DNA of 64,000 bases from Virgibacillus sp. MSP4-1 (GTDB lineage: Bacteria > Bacillota > Bacilli > Bacillales > Alkalibacillaceae). Location: the NCBI RefSeq assembly GCF_010092505.1, contig NZ_CP048021.1, forward strand, positions 1,116,001-1,180,000. Direction: 5' to 3'. Of the stretch, positions 36,401 through 44,548 are shown piece after piece. Under the pieces are notes generated by a model. That model had not been told where the DNA came from, did no database searches, and saw only the letters and a program-made list of their open reading frames with translations. Both the position numbers and the translations under genes were made by a program. Position 1 is the first letter of the stretch, and each line of letters starts with the position of its first letter.

Positions 36401-37087
36401 AAGCACCTGATGGACACTATCTTTAAAAGATGTAAAGGTGAGCTCTTTTTCCTCATGTTTATCAATTTGATTGACCATTATATAAAAAGGCTTTTCCTGT
36501 TTTTGAAGGTCTTTTAGAAAAGACAGGTTTACCTCCGATTGTACATGATTGTAGTCCATTACATAAAAAAGGACATCAACCGTATGGATACTGGACTCGG
36601 TAATGACCCGGTCCGCTTCATCAGACGAGTCAATTCCCGGTGTATCCAAAATCCAGACGTCTTCAGGCAGGTGTAAAAGCGGTTTTCCGATTTCAATCCC
36701 TTTAATCGCATCGCCGTCTCTGCACAAAGAATGAATAATATCCATATCAAGCACACTCTCATAATGAACAGGTGCATCTTCCCGAAAAAACACTCTCGTA
36801 TAGGGTTTTTGTGTGTTTTTTATTTTTACGAGATTCGCACTGGTAGGAATAGGACTTGCAGGCAGGATACGGTCACCAATAACCTCATTAATCATCGAGG
36901 ATTTACCGGCAGAAAAGTGACCCGAAAAACCGATGGTCATTTCCTTGTTCATAAATTTTTTATATAAATCTAAAATTTTATGTTTTCGTTGCTGATCTTC
37001 GTATTGGTCTAATTTTTCATAAGAACGTGCTAATTTACTTAACAAATTTTGCTGTTTAGATATATTTGTCATTGTCATAGGATTCAA
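33434..37087 (-). CDS. dynA: Two-headed bacterial dynamin DynA
   Basis: A 1217-residue protein made of two fused dynamin-like modules. The first P-loop is GHFSAGKSS (about 56-64) with DTPGIDSSDE as switch; the second is GAFSAGKSS (about residue 640) with LVDTPGADSINARH. Long coiled-coil helices follow each GTPase. The length and doubling match DynA (YpbR) of B. subtilis, a membrane-fusing protein protecting against pore-forming antibiotics and phage release. Start choice is open: TTG at 37087 or ATG at 37078 or 37072, all near AAAGGAG. Confidence 0.93.
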   Translation of the reverse strand: MNPMTMTNISKQQNLLSKLARSYEKLDQYEDQQRKHKILDLYKKFMNKEMTIGFSGHFSAGKSSMINEVIGDRILPASPIPTSANLVKIKNTQKPYTRVFFREDAPVHYESVLDMDIIHSLCRDGDAIKGIEIGKPLLHLPEDVWILDTPGIDSSDEADRVITESSIHTVDVLFYVMDYNHVQSEVNLSFLKDLQKQEKPFYIMVNQIDKHEEKELTFTSFKDSVHQVLEQWGIKPEQLYFTSLHEKNHSYNQLSEVEHLLEDLTHKKDSLMEETVQHALTSLLNSHVEDYKQAYQDELNQLAEQLEADELLSDLEQKQAEIKEGTSLVEEAEIQLKQGMDEIFKNAYLMPYENREKARLFLESMQPGFKTGLFMTKKKTAEEKDKRQNSFYEALMEVSAVQLETHIRDMAVKLAKKYQVTDEQILQDIQNFNLTYEPERLKKVMKSGAEVTGNYVLVYTNDVSNDLKNSAKEQIKHLWEKVNPHIDEYEKFIVKEKEEDLEKLKQQEQIKEQIDHIHTLIEWREKELDDEGMTDDIDIESSLQHMEKLLAAFENNIQTAVASALESAGKTIKHEETLSSSEKQMTHYSPSSSVPVDDMIDRMERSIRIIKDLKGFKTIAADLSQKRERLINRHFTVALFGAFSAGKSSFANALLGDDVLPVSPNPTTATINKIRPSDRENEHGTVRIQLKSEKRILEDIIQAGNRIPDSFGTLEEAISWLAHEDLSEYISEGEHKSLSFLHAMQKGYHKLKNQLNHSLSIKLEDAHVYVAEEQYACFVESVEFYYDCPFTMNGVTLVDTPGADSINARHTEVAFEYIKDSDAILFVTYYNHAFSRADQEFLTQLGQVKDVFALDKMFFVINAKDLAKNEEELELVQSYVKDNLTAFGIRHPRMFPVSSKWALKEKKENEVKESGLKEFEKAFTSFIQDELTGIMVNSGLHDMKRAVSTLEEYRKRASMNAEEKQQRKALYNNDWSSMLELINQQSDLRYQQSIRQELEELIYYIHQRIFLNFSDLFKETFNPATIKSNGRRGKAELEMAFHQLIALLEGKLIREVQATELRVEAFMKKQLEQLKADVQNNDLLKEYQVTFQNEIAPDFISPKVDLHLDDIELEPFRKIFSSFKNTKAFFEQNEKEAIKEKLEKTLKPLIKEHLTEERHILVQNYLEQWEKEIDQVKQSWKENVDQYFEGLLYSLTDHVNIRDLRDKYQQMENLVSV

Positions 37088-37173
37088 ATGCTCCTTTTCC
37101 CGTTCCCCTTTTTACAGAATATTTTACTGAAAAAACAACCTTGATAACAGACCTATCCCAAAACTTTTCAATT

Positions 37174-38148
37174 CTAATCGTTCAAATCCTGATAAGACGT
37201 AACTCCGCCTGCACCTTCTGCAGCCTTTACCCCCCGTAAAATAGCCTTCTCCATTACTTTGGTCGCCAGCATCCCAAGACTATTTAATTCTGCTTCAACT
37301 TTATTTGTGCTCATCGTAAAAATCGTATCTCCATCAACCAATGAATGAGAAGGGCGCATCGTTCTTGCCAGGGAGTCGTGGGTCATGGAGGACAGTTTAT
37401 TCGCCTGGGCTTTCGTTAACCTGGCATTGGTAACAACCGTACCTATCGTTGTATTTCCCTTAAAACGATTGGTTTTTTCTTTTTGATTTAACTGGTTGAG
37501 CAAGGACTCCTCTGAGGATAAAAAGGATTGCTCTTGCTTATCGCAGGCCCCGGAAATTATCTGTCCTGTGTTCGGATCAATCACATCCCCAAAGCAATTC
37601 ACTGCTACAACTGCCCCTACCTGCAAATCTCCAGCCTGCACGGCATACGTACCTAAACCGCCCTTCATTGCAAATTCAGGACCCAGTGCTTTTCCAACCG
37701 TTGCTCCGGTTCCCGCGCCTATATTTCCATTTTTATTCACAGGATGATGAAAAGCATTTTGACTGGCTGCATAGCCCATTTTATGATCAGGACGCACAGA
37801 GGGATCACCAGGAAGCAGATCAAAAAGGATGGCACCGGTTACAATTGGAACTTTTGCTACCTGAACATCAAAGCCAATTTCCTGATCCTCCAGGTATTCC
37901 ATGATCCCACCTGCTGCATTTAAACCATAAGCACTTCCCCCTGCTAACATTACTGCATGTACTTCTTCCACCAGATTCTGAGGTTTCAGTAAATCTGTCT
38001 CCCTGGTTCCAGGGGATCCTCCACGTACATCAACCCCTCCTGTTGCTCCTTCCTCACATACAACCACTGTACAACCTGTCAGTGCCTGCTCATTTTGGGC
38101 ATGTCCTAATCTGAATCCTTCAAGCTCCGTAAATTTCACTTCCTTCAT
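37174..38148 (-). CDS. P1-family (S58) aminopeptidase
   Basis: A 324-residue DmpA/BapA-like N-terminal-nucleophile hydrolase. Conserved parts are GVDVRGGSPGTRETDLL, MLAGGSAYGLNAAGGIMEYLE and the cleavage-site region GNTTIGTVVTNARLTK near residue 235, where Thr would replace the usual Ser as nucleophile after autoprocessing. Family members remove N-terminal or beta-amino residues from peptides; the physiological substrate is unknown. It is cytosolic and preceded by AAGGAG. Confidence 0.87.
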   Translation of the reverse strand: MKEVKFTELEGFRLGHAQNEQALTGCTVVVCEEGATGGVDVRGGSPGTRETDLLKPQNLVEEVHAVMLAGGSAYGLNAAGGIMEYLEDQEIGFDVQVAKVPIVTGAILFDLLPGDPSVRPDHKMGYAASQNAFHHPVNKNGNIGAGTGATVGKALGPEFAMKGGLGTYAVQAGDLQVGAVVAVNCFGDVIDPNTGQIISGACDKQEQSFLSSEESLLNQLNQKEKTNRFKGNTTIGTVVTNARLTKAQANKLSSMTHDSLARTMRPSHSLVDGDTIFTMSTNKVEAELNSLGMLATKVMEKAILRGVKAAEGAGGVTSYQDLND

Positions 38149-38190
38149 TTATTTCGCTCCTTATCCTTTATCAATATGTACCATAAATAT

Positions 38191-38227
38191 GAAAAAGGAC
38201 TGCTCCCATTTATTAAAGAAGCAGCCC
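38191..38227 (-). terminator. Terminator after ferredoxin
   Basis: On the minus strand GGGCTGCT and AGCAGTCC pair and are followed by TTTTTC. It separates the ferredoxin gene from the P1 peptidase gene. Confidence 0.7.
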
Positions 38228-38233
38228 TGTTAT

Positions 38234-38470
38234 TTAATCCTGAAAGAACTTCCTATTCAATTCAATGTATTCGTTTTCCTCTTCAGGAACATCGTCTTCA
38301 TGATAAATGGCTTCAACCGGACAAACCGCTTCACAAGCGCCACAGTCAATACAAATATCCGGGTCAATGTAAAACATGTCTTCGCCTTCTTCTATACATT
38401 CAACCGGGCAAACTTCTACACACTCCGCCGACTTCTCTTCCTTACAAGGCGAGGTTATAACAAATGCCAA
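38234..38470 (-). CDS. 7Fe-type ferredoxin
   Basis: A 78-residue acidic ferredoxin. The first cluster set is C-x7-C-x3-CP (SPCKEEKSAECVEVCPVEC); the second is CIDCGACEAVCP. The spacing of the first set, with one ligand of a four-Cys motif missing, fits a [3Fe-4S]/[4Fe-4S] protein like that of Bacillus schlegelii. The TTG at 38470 is the start: AAAGGAGG lies 7 nt upstream, and an ATG 30 nt earlier would place that site inside the gene. Low-potential electron carrier; the partner is not evident here. Confidence 0.88.
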   Translation of the reverse strand: MAFVITSPCKEEKSAECVEVCPVECIEEGEDMFYIDPDICIDCGACEAVCPVEAIYHEDDVPEEENEYIELNRKFFQD

Positions 38471-38644
38471 AATAAGCCCTCCTTTATCATTAAATTCCAC
38501 TTACTTTTATAATATTAAAGGTCCATGACAAAAAATCCTTTTTTTTCTCACGTTTTTTTGCGAAATTTCCTCTTTCTTTTACAAATATTAAAGAATGATC
38601 ACTCATATATTTTACTTGAGACTTGAAATTATAGGGGGTGCAGC

Positions 38645-39835
38645 ATGAATATTACAGTTCAGTCGGGTGACAATTACTGGTTGTACAGTCAAACCTTTCA
38701 ACTGCCACTTCAGCTTATCATCGACTCTAACCCATCTATCCATCCTAACCAGTTACCCATCGGTCAAACCGTAAAAATTCCGGGTTTTGTACAGGAAAAC
38801 TATACCATTCAGCCCGGCGACTCATTTTGGACGATTGCCCAACAGCAAAATATTTCCTTTCAACAGCTCTTATTTATGAATCGGCAAATCAATCCTAATG
38901 CTTTATATGCAGGTCAGCAGATTATACTGCCAAGAAGAGTGACCTGGAGAGTGGTCAATGGCAAGAAGGAATATACGTACGACGACCTGATTCAAAACCT
39001 GCGAGAACTTACCTACATTTTTCCCTTTATGTCCAATTTTGAAGTCGGCCATTCGGTCATGGGCAGGCCCATCCCGGAGCTTGTTATTGGGAAAGGGGCA
39101 AAAAAAGTCCACTGGAATGGATCCTTCCATGCAAATGAATGGATCACTACACCCATTATTATGACCTTTTTAAATGATTACTTACTTTCCTTAACCAACC
39201 AGCAACCGATACGTGGCTTGCAGGTGAATCCTTTCTATGAAGAAGTTCTTCTCTCCGTTGTACCCATGGTGAATCCAGATGGTGTAAATTTAGTGCTGAA
39301 CGGCCCTCCTGAAGAACCCAATTACCGGGAGCTTGTGCTGGATATTAACAATGGAAGTACAGATTTCTCCAATTGGAAGGCCAATATCAGAGGCGTAGAT
39401 CTCAATAACCAATACCCTGCCCAATGGGAAGTTGAACAGGAGCGTAAGGAGCAGGAGCCAGCCCCAAGAGATTATCCGGGTGAAGCCCCTTTGACAGAAC
39501 CGGAAGCAAATGCAATGGCTGACCTAACAGTCAATCGTGATTTTGATCGAGTGTTAGCCTTTCATACACAGGGGGAGGTTATTTACTGGGGCTTTGAAAA
39601 TTCAGAACCTCCTATTGCTGAGACAATCGTTAATGAATTTGCCAGAGTAAGCGGGTATCAGCCGATTCGAACCGTAGACAGTTATGCTGGTTATAAGGAT
39701 TGGTTTATACAGGAGTGGCAGCGTCCCGGCTATACAGTTGAGCTTGGAGAAGGGATAAATCCATTGCCTTTAAGTCAATTTGAAGAAATTTACCAGGAGA
39801 CATTGGGGATATTTCTGGCCAGTCTTTATATGTAG
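38645..39835 (+). CDS. LysM-M14 gamma-D-glutamyl-L-diamino-acid endopeptidase
   Basis: A 396-residue cell-wall peptidase with two LysM repeats (about 2-45 and 52-97) and an M14 zinc carboxypeptidase domain. Zinc ligands are the His and Glu of SFHANEW and the later His of LAFHTQGE; the catalytic Glu lies in YTVELGEG. This arrangement matches endopeptidase I/YqgT, which cuts gamma-D-Glu-mDAP bonds in spore or vegetative peptidoglycan. No signal peptide is present, so it may act in the mother cell or on imported muropeptides. GGGGGTG precedes the ATG. Confidence 0.9.
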   Translation: MNITVQSGDNYWLYSQTFQLPLQLIIDSNPSIHPNQLPIGQTVKIPGFVQENYTIQPGDSFWTIAQQQNISFQQLLFMNRQINPNALYAGQQIILPRRVTWRVVNGKKEYTYDDLIQNLRELTYIFPFMSNFEVGHSVMGRPIPELVIGKGAKKVHWNGSFHANEWITTPIIMTFLNDYLLSLTNQQPIRGLQVNPFYEEVLLSVVPMVNPDGVNLVLNGPPEEPNYRELVLDINNGSTDFSNWKANIRGVDLNNQYPAQWEVEQERKEQEPAPRDYPGEAPLTEPEANAMADLTVNRDFDRVLAFHTQGEVIYWGFENSEPPIAETIVNEFARVSGYQPIRTVDSYAGYKDWFIQEWQRPGYTVELGEGINPLPLSQFEEIYQETLGIFLASLYM

Positions 39836-39920
39836 GATAAAAATTATACTTTGGTATAGTTCCCAGAACCCTGAAATGAAGATAAAATAAGTTTGACTAT
39901 GAAAAAGGGAGATGAAACAC

Positions 39921-40307
39921 TTGGGAACTTTACTAATTAAAATTTCATCTGTTTATTTTGTGATTGGAGTGAGTATTGGCTATTACATGTCCACTTCACA
40001 CCAATATACCCTAACTGGTGTCCATGTTCATATCAATCTTCTTGGCTGGACTGCCCTTACTTTAATCGGTATCATTTATGTATTATTTCCAGAGCTCACA
40101 ACAAGAAAATCTGCGAGGATCCACTTCTGGTTACACAATCTAGGTTTGCCTTTAATGATGATTTCTTTAGCTGTCATGCTGCTGACAGGAAATATGAACA
40201 GCAACCCCCTTATAATCGGGACTGCTGTTGGGGGTACTCTTGTTTTGCTGGGTGTTCTCTTTTTTGCTTTTAACATATTAGTTAACCTTAAACGAAAAGA
40301 TGCTTAG
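39921..40307 (+). CDS. Small four-helix heme-copper-oxidase-like membrane protein
   Basis: About 128 residues with four hydrophobic helices. GVHVHINLLGW and HFWLHNLGLP carry His pairs in positions like heme-ligand regions of cytochrome oxidase subunit I; such proteins are often labelled cbb3-like subunit I fragments. It may bind heme or sense redox but no oxidase genes are adjacent, so the role is unknown. A TTG at 39921 lies 9 nt after GGGAG, while an ATG at 39912 almost touches that site. Confidence 0.65.
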   Translation: MGTLLIKISSVYFVIGVSIGYYMSTSHQYTLTGVHVHINLLGWTALTLIGIIYVLFPELTTRKSARIHFWLHNLGLPLMMISLAVMLLTGNMNSNPLIIGTAVGGTLVLLGVLFFAFNILVNLKRKDA

Positions 40308-40332
40308 GCAGATAGAGAATGGCAGGAAATAA

Positions 40333-40362
40333 GAAAAAGACCGTGCTTATACGGTCTTTTTC
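40333..40362. terminator. Bidirectional terminator
   Basis: The 12-bp perfect stem GAAAAAGACCGT / ACGGTCTTTTTC has a 6-nt loop with built-in A- and T-runs. It serves the convergent pair of the membrane protein gene and the VOC gene. Confidence 0.85.
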
Positions 40363-40380
40363 ACATATGAAGTTTGTTCA

Positions 40381-40752
40381 TTAATCATCTTCTTCCAAAA
40401 ATTCCAATCGATTTCCAAATGGGTCTGCCACGTAAAAGCGCTGATATCCAGGTAGCCGGTCATCTACGGTAACTTCTATCCCCTGTTCCTCAAGATGTTC
40501 TTTTAATTCAGACAAATGTTGAATATAGAACGCAGGATGAGCCTTTCTTGCTGCACGAAAATCCTCTTCCACACCGATATGTATTTCCTGTTGTCCACAT
40601 TGAAACCAGACTCCTCCGTTTTTCCTTAGCATTTCCGGCTTTTCAATTTCTTTCATTCCAAGAATTTCACTAAAAAATCCCCTCGCTTTTTCCTCACATC
40701 CAGCTGGTGCCACCAATTGAATGTGATCAATCCCCTTTACTGTAAAAGACAT
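40381..40752 (-). CDS. VOC-superfamily (glyoxalase-like) protein
   Basis: A 123-residue protein with paired beta-alpha-beta-beta-beta modules. GIDHIQLVAPAGCEEKARGFF and the C-terminal FYVADPFGNRLEFLE are hallmarks, giving metal-ligand His and Glu candidates. Substrate cannot be told; members include glyoxalases, dioxygenases and resistance proteins. GGGGAG lies 8 nt before the ATG. It follows sfsA by 18 bp on the same strand and may be co-transcribed. Confidence 0.8.
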   Translation of the reverse strand: MSFTVKGIDHIQLVAPAGCEEKARGFFSEILGMKEIEKPEMLRKNGGVWFQCGQQEIHIGVEEDFRAARKAHPAFYIQHLSELKEHLEEQGIEVTVDDRLPGYQRFYVADPFGNRLEFLEEDD

Positions 40753-40770
40753 GTGTCCAACTCCCCTATT

Positions 40771-41481
40771 TTAGATTTGCACGGGAATTTGTTCCCCTAA
40801 AGTAATTCCATTTAAAGCTACCTTGCATGATCTTGCTCTTACATCAACACCCGCTTCTTTAGCTTTATGAAGCACATGTGCGAAAGCCGGATCAATCCAA
40901 TCCGCGGGCTGCACAGATTTTATATCCTCCCTTTGGCAGACAAAAAGGATTCCCGTCTGATAGATATCTTGCTCACGGATAGAGGTCAGTTCCTCCACAT
41001 GTTTTGCCCCCCTTTTTGTCGGGGCATCCGGAAAATAGCCAATTCTGTTTTTCTCCAGCGTGACACTTTTTACTTCAAGTAAATACGGCTTATTTTCCCC
41101 TTGCAATAAAAAATCCCACCTTGAACCACCATAGGTGAATTCCTGCTTTTTATAATCTAAATGGTTAAAATCAGATAGAGCCTTATTCTGAAGTGCATGC
41201 TTCATTAACTGATTCGGTAAGGTGGAACGTAAAGATATAAGCATGTCACTATCCGGCTTTGTAATCATTTCGGCTGTCCACTTGGTTTTACGGTGGGGTT
41301 GATCATGGTATGATACATAGATTGTGTTGTTCGGGATAAGCAGTTCCTTCAAACGACCAGGATCCTGGAGGTGGACGGTAATTTCTTGTTTGGTTTCTGT
41401 TAATTGACATCTTAAGATAAAGCGATTTTTTCGCTCAATGAAAGAAGACGGATGCATTTTTCTGTTATTAGGCAGAAACAT
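40771..41481 (-). CDS. sfsA: SfsA family nuclease
   Basis: A 236-residue SfsA protein with an N-terminal OB-like domain (FIERKNRFILRC, LQDPGRLKELLIPN) and a PD-(D/E)XK-like core with WDFLLQGENKPYLLEVKSVTLE and FPDAPTKRGAKHVEEL. E. coli SfsA was named for sugar-fermentation stimulation and has nuclease activity. Its ATG overlaps the TAA of the DUF6501 gene as TAATG, showing translational coupling. Confidence 0.9.
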   Translation of the reverse strand: MFLPNNRKMHPSSFIERKNRFILRCQLTETKQEITVHLQDPGRLKELLIPNNTIYVSYHDQPHRKTKWTAEMITKPDSDMLISLRSTLPNQLMKHALQNKALSDFNHLDYKKQEFTYGGSRWDFLLQGENKPYLLEVKSVTLEKNRIGYFPDAPTKRGAKHVEELTSIREQDIYQTGILFVCQREDIKSVQPADWIDPAFAHVLHKAKEAGVDVRARSCKVALNGITLGEQIPVQI

Positions 41482-41684
41482 TAGACTTCCCTAAAATAAT
41501 CCTTAAAGAATCCGCCTATTTTCCCTGTGTTATCGATAATAAAGTAGAATTCATCCGTTTCATTTTTTACATCGTATACCTTACCAGGTGTCAGTACACG
41601 ATTAACGATATATTTTTTCGCATTTGCATGTACGCACTCAATTTTTTTAATGGTTTTGCCTTCTTCCCATGTTTTATGAATCAT
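41481..41684 (-). CDS. Small DUF6501-like protein
   Basis: A 67-residue beta-rich protein (MIHKTWEEGKTIKKIECVHA start, then YIVNRVLTPGKVYDVKNET). The pattern resembles SH3-like DUF6501 proteins of Bacillaceae with no assigned function. AAAGGAG precedes the ATG by a normal distance. Coupled by a 1-base overlap to sfsA. Confidence 0.7.
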   Translation of the reverse strand: MIHKTWEEGKTIKKIECVHANAKKYIVNRVLTPGKVYDVKNETDEFYFIIDNTGKIGGFFKDYFREV

Positions 41685-41717
41685 TTTTTCTGCTCCTTTA
41701 TGTTTGATTTTGTATAT

Positions 41718-41759
41718 GTAAATAAACAGGAGGGTGTCCCGCCTGAGAGATCACCCTGT
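41718..41759 (-). terminator. Terminator after msrAB
   Basis: On the minus strand ACAGGGTG pairs with CACCCTCCTGT (one bulge) and is followed by TTATTTA. It ends the msrAB transcript. Confidence 0.6.
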
Positions 41760-41771
41760 GGTATGTGCCGT

Positions 41772-42734
41772 TTACTCAAAGAGATACAATAGCTTGCCGT
41801 ACCCTTTTTCCTCCATTTCGTCTTTCGGAATGAATTTCATAGCTGCTGAGTTCATGCAGTATCGGAGTCCGCCCTGATCCATTGGCCCATCTTCAAAAAC
41901 GTGACCAAGGTGGGAGTCGGCATAATGACTTCTTACTTCCACTCTTCGCATTCCGTGTGATGTATCAAGCTGTTCTTTAACCTGCTTATCATAAATGGGT
42001 TTTGTAAAGCTTGGCCATCCACAGCCTGCATCATATTTATCCTTCGAGGAAAATAATGGTTCACCAGATACAATATCTACGTAAATTCCCTCTCCCTCAT
42101 AATCCCAGTATTCATTTTGGAAGGGACGTTCTGTGCCATTTTCCTGTGTTACCTGATATTGAATGGGATTGAGTATCTTCTTTAGCTCTTCTTTATTCTT
42201 TTGTTTGCCCCATGTTTTTTCAATAAAATCCTGGCGTCCGGATCCTTTCTTATACATTTTATAATGAAGTGGATTCTTCTGGTAGTAATCCTGATGATCA
42301 TCCTCAGCTGGATAAAATGTTGACGCAGGCAAAATATCTGTCACGATTGGTTTTGAAAACTTCCCGCTTTTATCCAGCTCCAATTTGGATTGTTCTGCTA
42401 TTTTCCTCTGTTTCTCATTATGATAAAAAATAGCTGTCCGATAGGAATCCCCGCGATCATTAAATTGGCCGCCTGGATCGGTCGGGTCAATTAATGTCCA
42501 GTAGATTTCAACAAGATCTTTATACGGAAAAACATCCGGATTAAACGTGATTTGCACGGCTTCATAGTGCCCCGTGGTCTCACTGCACACTTCCGCGTAG
42601 GTGGGGTTTTCCTTATGACCACCTGTGTAACCGGAAATGACAGACTCAATTCCAGGGCGGGCATCAAACGGCTCCACCATACACCAGAAGCAGCCACCAG
42701 CAAAGGTCGCTTTTTCCAGGTTATTTTGAGACAT
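41772..42734 (-). CDS. msrAB: Bifunctional peptide methionine sulfoxide reductase MsrAB
   Basis: A 320-residue fusion. The MsrA domain (about 8-165) carries the catalytic Cys in [13 protein letters not shown] and reduces Met-S-sulfoxide. The MsrB domain (about 180-320) has [12 protein letters not shown] and the catalytic Cys in [10 protein letters not shown] and reduces the R form. The MsrB part lacks CxxC zinc pairs. It repairs oxidised proteins in the cytosol with thioredoxin. The ATG at 42734 is 9 nt after GAGGGGG; an ATG two codons earlier is too close. Confidence 0.94.
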   Translation of the reverse strand: MSQNNLEKATFAGGCFWCMVEPFDARPGIESVISGYTGGHKENPTYAEVCSETTGHYEAVQITFNPDVFPYKDLVEIYWTLIDPTDPGGQFNDRGDSYRTAIFYHNEKQRKIAEQSKLELDKSGKFSKPIVTDILPASTFYPAEDDHQDYYQKNPLHYKMYKKGSGRQDFIEKTWGKQKNKEELKKILNPIQYQVTQENGTERPFQNEYWDYEGEGIYVDIVSGEPLFSSKDKYDAGCGWPSFTKPIYDKQVKEQLDTSHGMRRVEVRSHYADSHLGHVFEDGPMDQGGLRYCMNSAAMKFIPKDEMEEKGYGKLLYLFE

Positions 42735-42821
42735 GTACATTTACCCCCTCTATTGCAATTGGTTAGTTATCTCTATTTTATACCGGAAATCGCTTCTTCA
42801 CAACTCAGGGGAATTTTCACA

Positions 42822-43478
42822 TCAGACAAAAACTTTTGGCTTTGAACGTCCATCCTCTGTTGACCTTCTTCTTTTTCGGCTTGGGGCAGAATGTGATTTC
42901 GTCTTTTCTGATTGATTTTCTTCTTCTGACTCTTCATTGGAAGTGAGGAACTTCTCTAATTCATCTTCAGCTTCCTCATTTTGCTTATAAGACGTTTTGG
43001 TTTCTTCATTCTCCTGGTCCGTTTCATTCTCATCATTCTCACTGGTATGATCTTCTTCTTCAGCATCGGATTCATTCATTGCCTTAAGCATTTTAAGCAT
43101 GGCTGGCAGGTTCTTTACCATGGGGCCATATTGCTGAACCATAGGCGCTGCCTGCTGAGCAACATTGATGGCCTGCTGAACATTCCCTAAGGCTTTTGAT
43201 GCCTTTTCAATTCCTGAAGCAGCTCCGGTAAATTGACCAGGATTCTGGGCGCCCATTCCCGGACCAAAGCCTCCCATACCCGGGCCAGGTCCCATTCCTG
43301 GACCGAAGCCTGGATTTCCTTTAGGTGTACGATTAAACAGACGCTGAAAAAGTCCACCCATTCCCCTTTGCTGTCCGCCCGTTTGGCCAGGATTCACGGG
43401 CTGCTGAAAAAAGCCTTGTGGTGGCTGCTGTGGTCCTGGAAAATCAAATGGATTCGGTCTTCCTGTATTTGGTGCCAT
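42822..43478 (-). CDS. YqfQ/VrrA-like Gly/Pro/Gln-rich protein
   Basis: A 218-residue low-complexity protein. The N-terminal 75 residues are rich in Gly, Pro, Gln and Phe with repeats of the GFGPGMG type. A middle helical segment (AMINVAQQ-like, about 95-135) follows, then an acidic Glu/Asp/Asn stretch and a basic tail (PSRKRRRSTED). This layout fits the YqfQ/VrrA family of Bacillus, of unknown function; VrrA is known for variable repeats. The ATG at 43478 follows GGGGAGG at 7 nt. Confidence 0.75.
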   Translation of the reverse strand: MAPNTGRPNPFDFPGPQQPPQGFFQQPVNPGQTGGQQRGMGGLFQRLFNRTPKGNPGFGPGMGPGPGMGGFGPGMGAQNPGQFTGAASGIEKASKALGNVQQAINVAQQAAPMVQQYGPMVKNLPAMLKMLKAMNESDAEEEDHTSENDENETDQENEETKTSYKQNEEAEDELEKFLTSNEESEEENQSEKTKSHSAPSRKRRRSTEDGRSKPKVFV

Positions 43479-43563
43479 CGCTCTTCCTCCCCTTCTAAGC
43501 AAACGTACTACTTTACTGTACGAAGAGAAGGCACAATCAGTGTAGGCTCTATATGGAAAACAA

Positions 43564-44253
43564 CTAAGAAAATGAACCTATATCAGGAATTTGCCAATCT
43601 ATTGGTGTTTCCCCCATCGATTTTAAGTACTGATTAGCTCTTGAAAAAGGCTTACTGCCAAAAAAACCACGATGAGCCGACAATGGGCTGGGATGCGGGG
43701 ATTTTATAATATAATGCTTATCCTGATTCAGATATTTGCTTTTTTCCTGTGCATTTCTTCCCCATAAAATAAATACGATGGGCTGCTCCCGCTCATTCAG
43801 TACATCAATCACTTTGTCCGTAAAATACTCCCAGCCTTTCCCCCGATGAGAATTCGCCTGATGGGCCCGTACAGTCAGGACCGCATTTAATAAAAGAACC
43901 CCCTGCCTGGCCCAGTGAATTAAATAGCCATGATTCGGGATTGTACAGCCTAAATCCTGATGAAGCTCCTTGTAGATGTTGCTTAAAGAAGGAGGAATCT
44001 GCACGGATGGTTGTACCGAAAAACTGAAGCCGTGAGCCTGATCAGGTCCATGATAAGGGTCCTGTCCCAAAATTACTACTTTCGTATTTTGATAAGGCGT
44101 ATAATGAAAGGCGTTGAAAATATCGTGCATGTCAGGAAATACCGTTGCAGATGTGTATTCCTGTTTCAAAAACTCCCGTAATTGCTGGTAGTAATGTTTT
44201 TCAAATTCTCCGCTTAAATAATCGTTCCAGTCATTTTGTAAGATCTGTTTCAT
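43564..44253 (-). CDS. ung: Uracil-DNA glycosylase Ung
   Basis: A 229-residue family 1 UDG. Motif [18 protein letters not shown] holds the catalytic Asp and water-activating region; [10 protein letters not shown] and the [13 protein letters not shown] loop hold the DNA-intercalating and His residues. It excises uracil from DNA to start base excision repair. A single gene with GAGGGTGAGAG before its ATG. The terminator at 44308-44348 belongs to the upstream mini-gene. Confidence 0.95.
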   Translation of the reverse strand: MKQILQNDWNDYLSGEFEKHYYQQLREFLKQEYTSATVFPDMHDIFNAFHYTPYQNTKVVILGQDPYHGPDQAHGFSFSVQPSVQIPPSLSNIYKELHQDLGCTIPNHGYLIHWARQGVLLLNAVLTVRAHQANSHRGKGWEYFTDKVIDVLNEREQPIVFILWGRNAQEKSKYLNQDKHYIIKSPHPSPLSAHRGFFGSKPFSRANQYLKSMGETPIDWQIPDIGSFS

Positions 44254-44307
44254 TTCTCTCTCACCCTCATACCATTTTCGATTTCTATTTTACTCTTTTT
44301 TTCTTTC

Positions 44308-44348
44308 TAAAAAAACAACAGCCAGACACTTTGCCGCGCCTGGCTGTT
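44308..44348 (-). terminator. Terminator after the 25-residue membrane ORF
   Basis: On the minus strand ACAGCCAG and CTGGCTGT form the stem and TGTTTTTTT follows. It separates the mini-gene at 44357 from ung. Confidence 0.85.
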
Positions 44349-44356
44349 CACAACCG

Positions 44357-44434
44357 TTATGAAGTTACTTCTGAATAAATAATAAATCCTACAAAACTTG
44401 TTAAAATTAATCCGATTAAAATGGCAGGCAGCAT
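44357..44434 (-). CDS. 25-residue single-helix membrane mini-protein
   Basis: An ORF of 25 codons, reading MLPAILIGLILTSFVGFIIY and ending SEVTS, predicted to be one membrane helix. GGGGAG lies 5 nt before the ATG, and a strong terminator starts 9 bp after the stop. A TATACT -10-like box lies upstream on the minus strand. Independent signals at both ends support a real gene. Family and role unknown; it may modulate a membrane protein. Confidence 0.55.
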   Translation of the reverse strand: MLPAILIGLILTSFVGFIIYSEVTS

Positions 44435-44548
44435 GTGAACTCCCCCTATACAGTTTCCTTTTACACTTTAAGTATAATTGAAGAAAGAGTAGAATTAATG
44501 TATATCCTATGGCAAATTTATGAAAATTTTTATCTGGGGAGGATTATT

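Noticed and set aside
43233-43637. 134-codon plus-strand frame opposite the YqfQ-like gene
   Set aside because: It arises from the Gly/Pro-rich repeats read backwards and spans two real genes.
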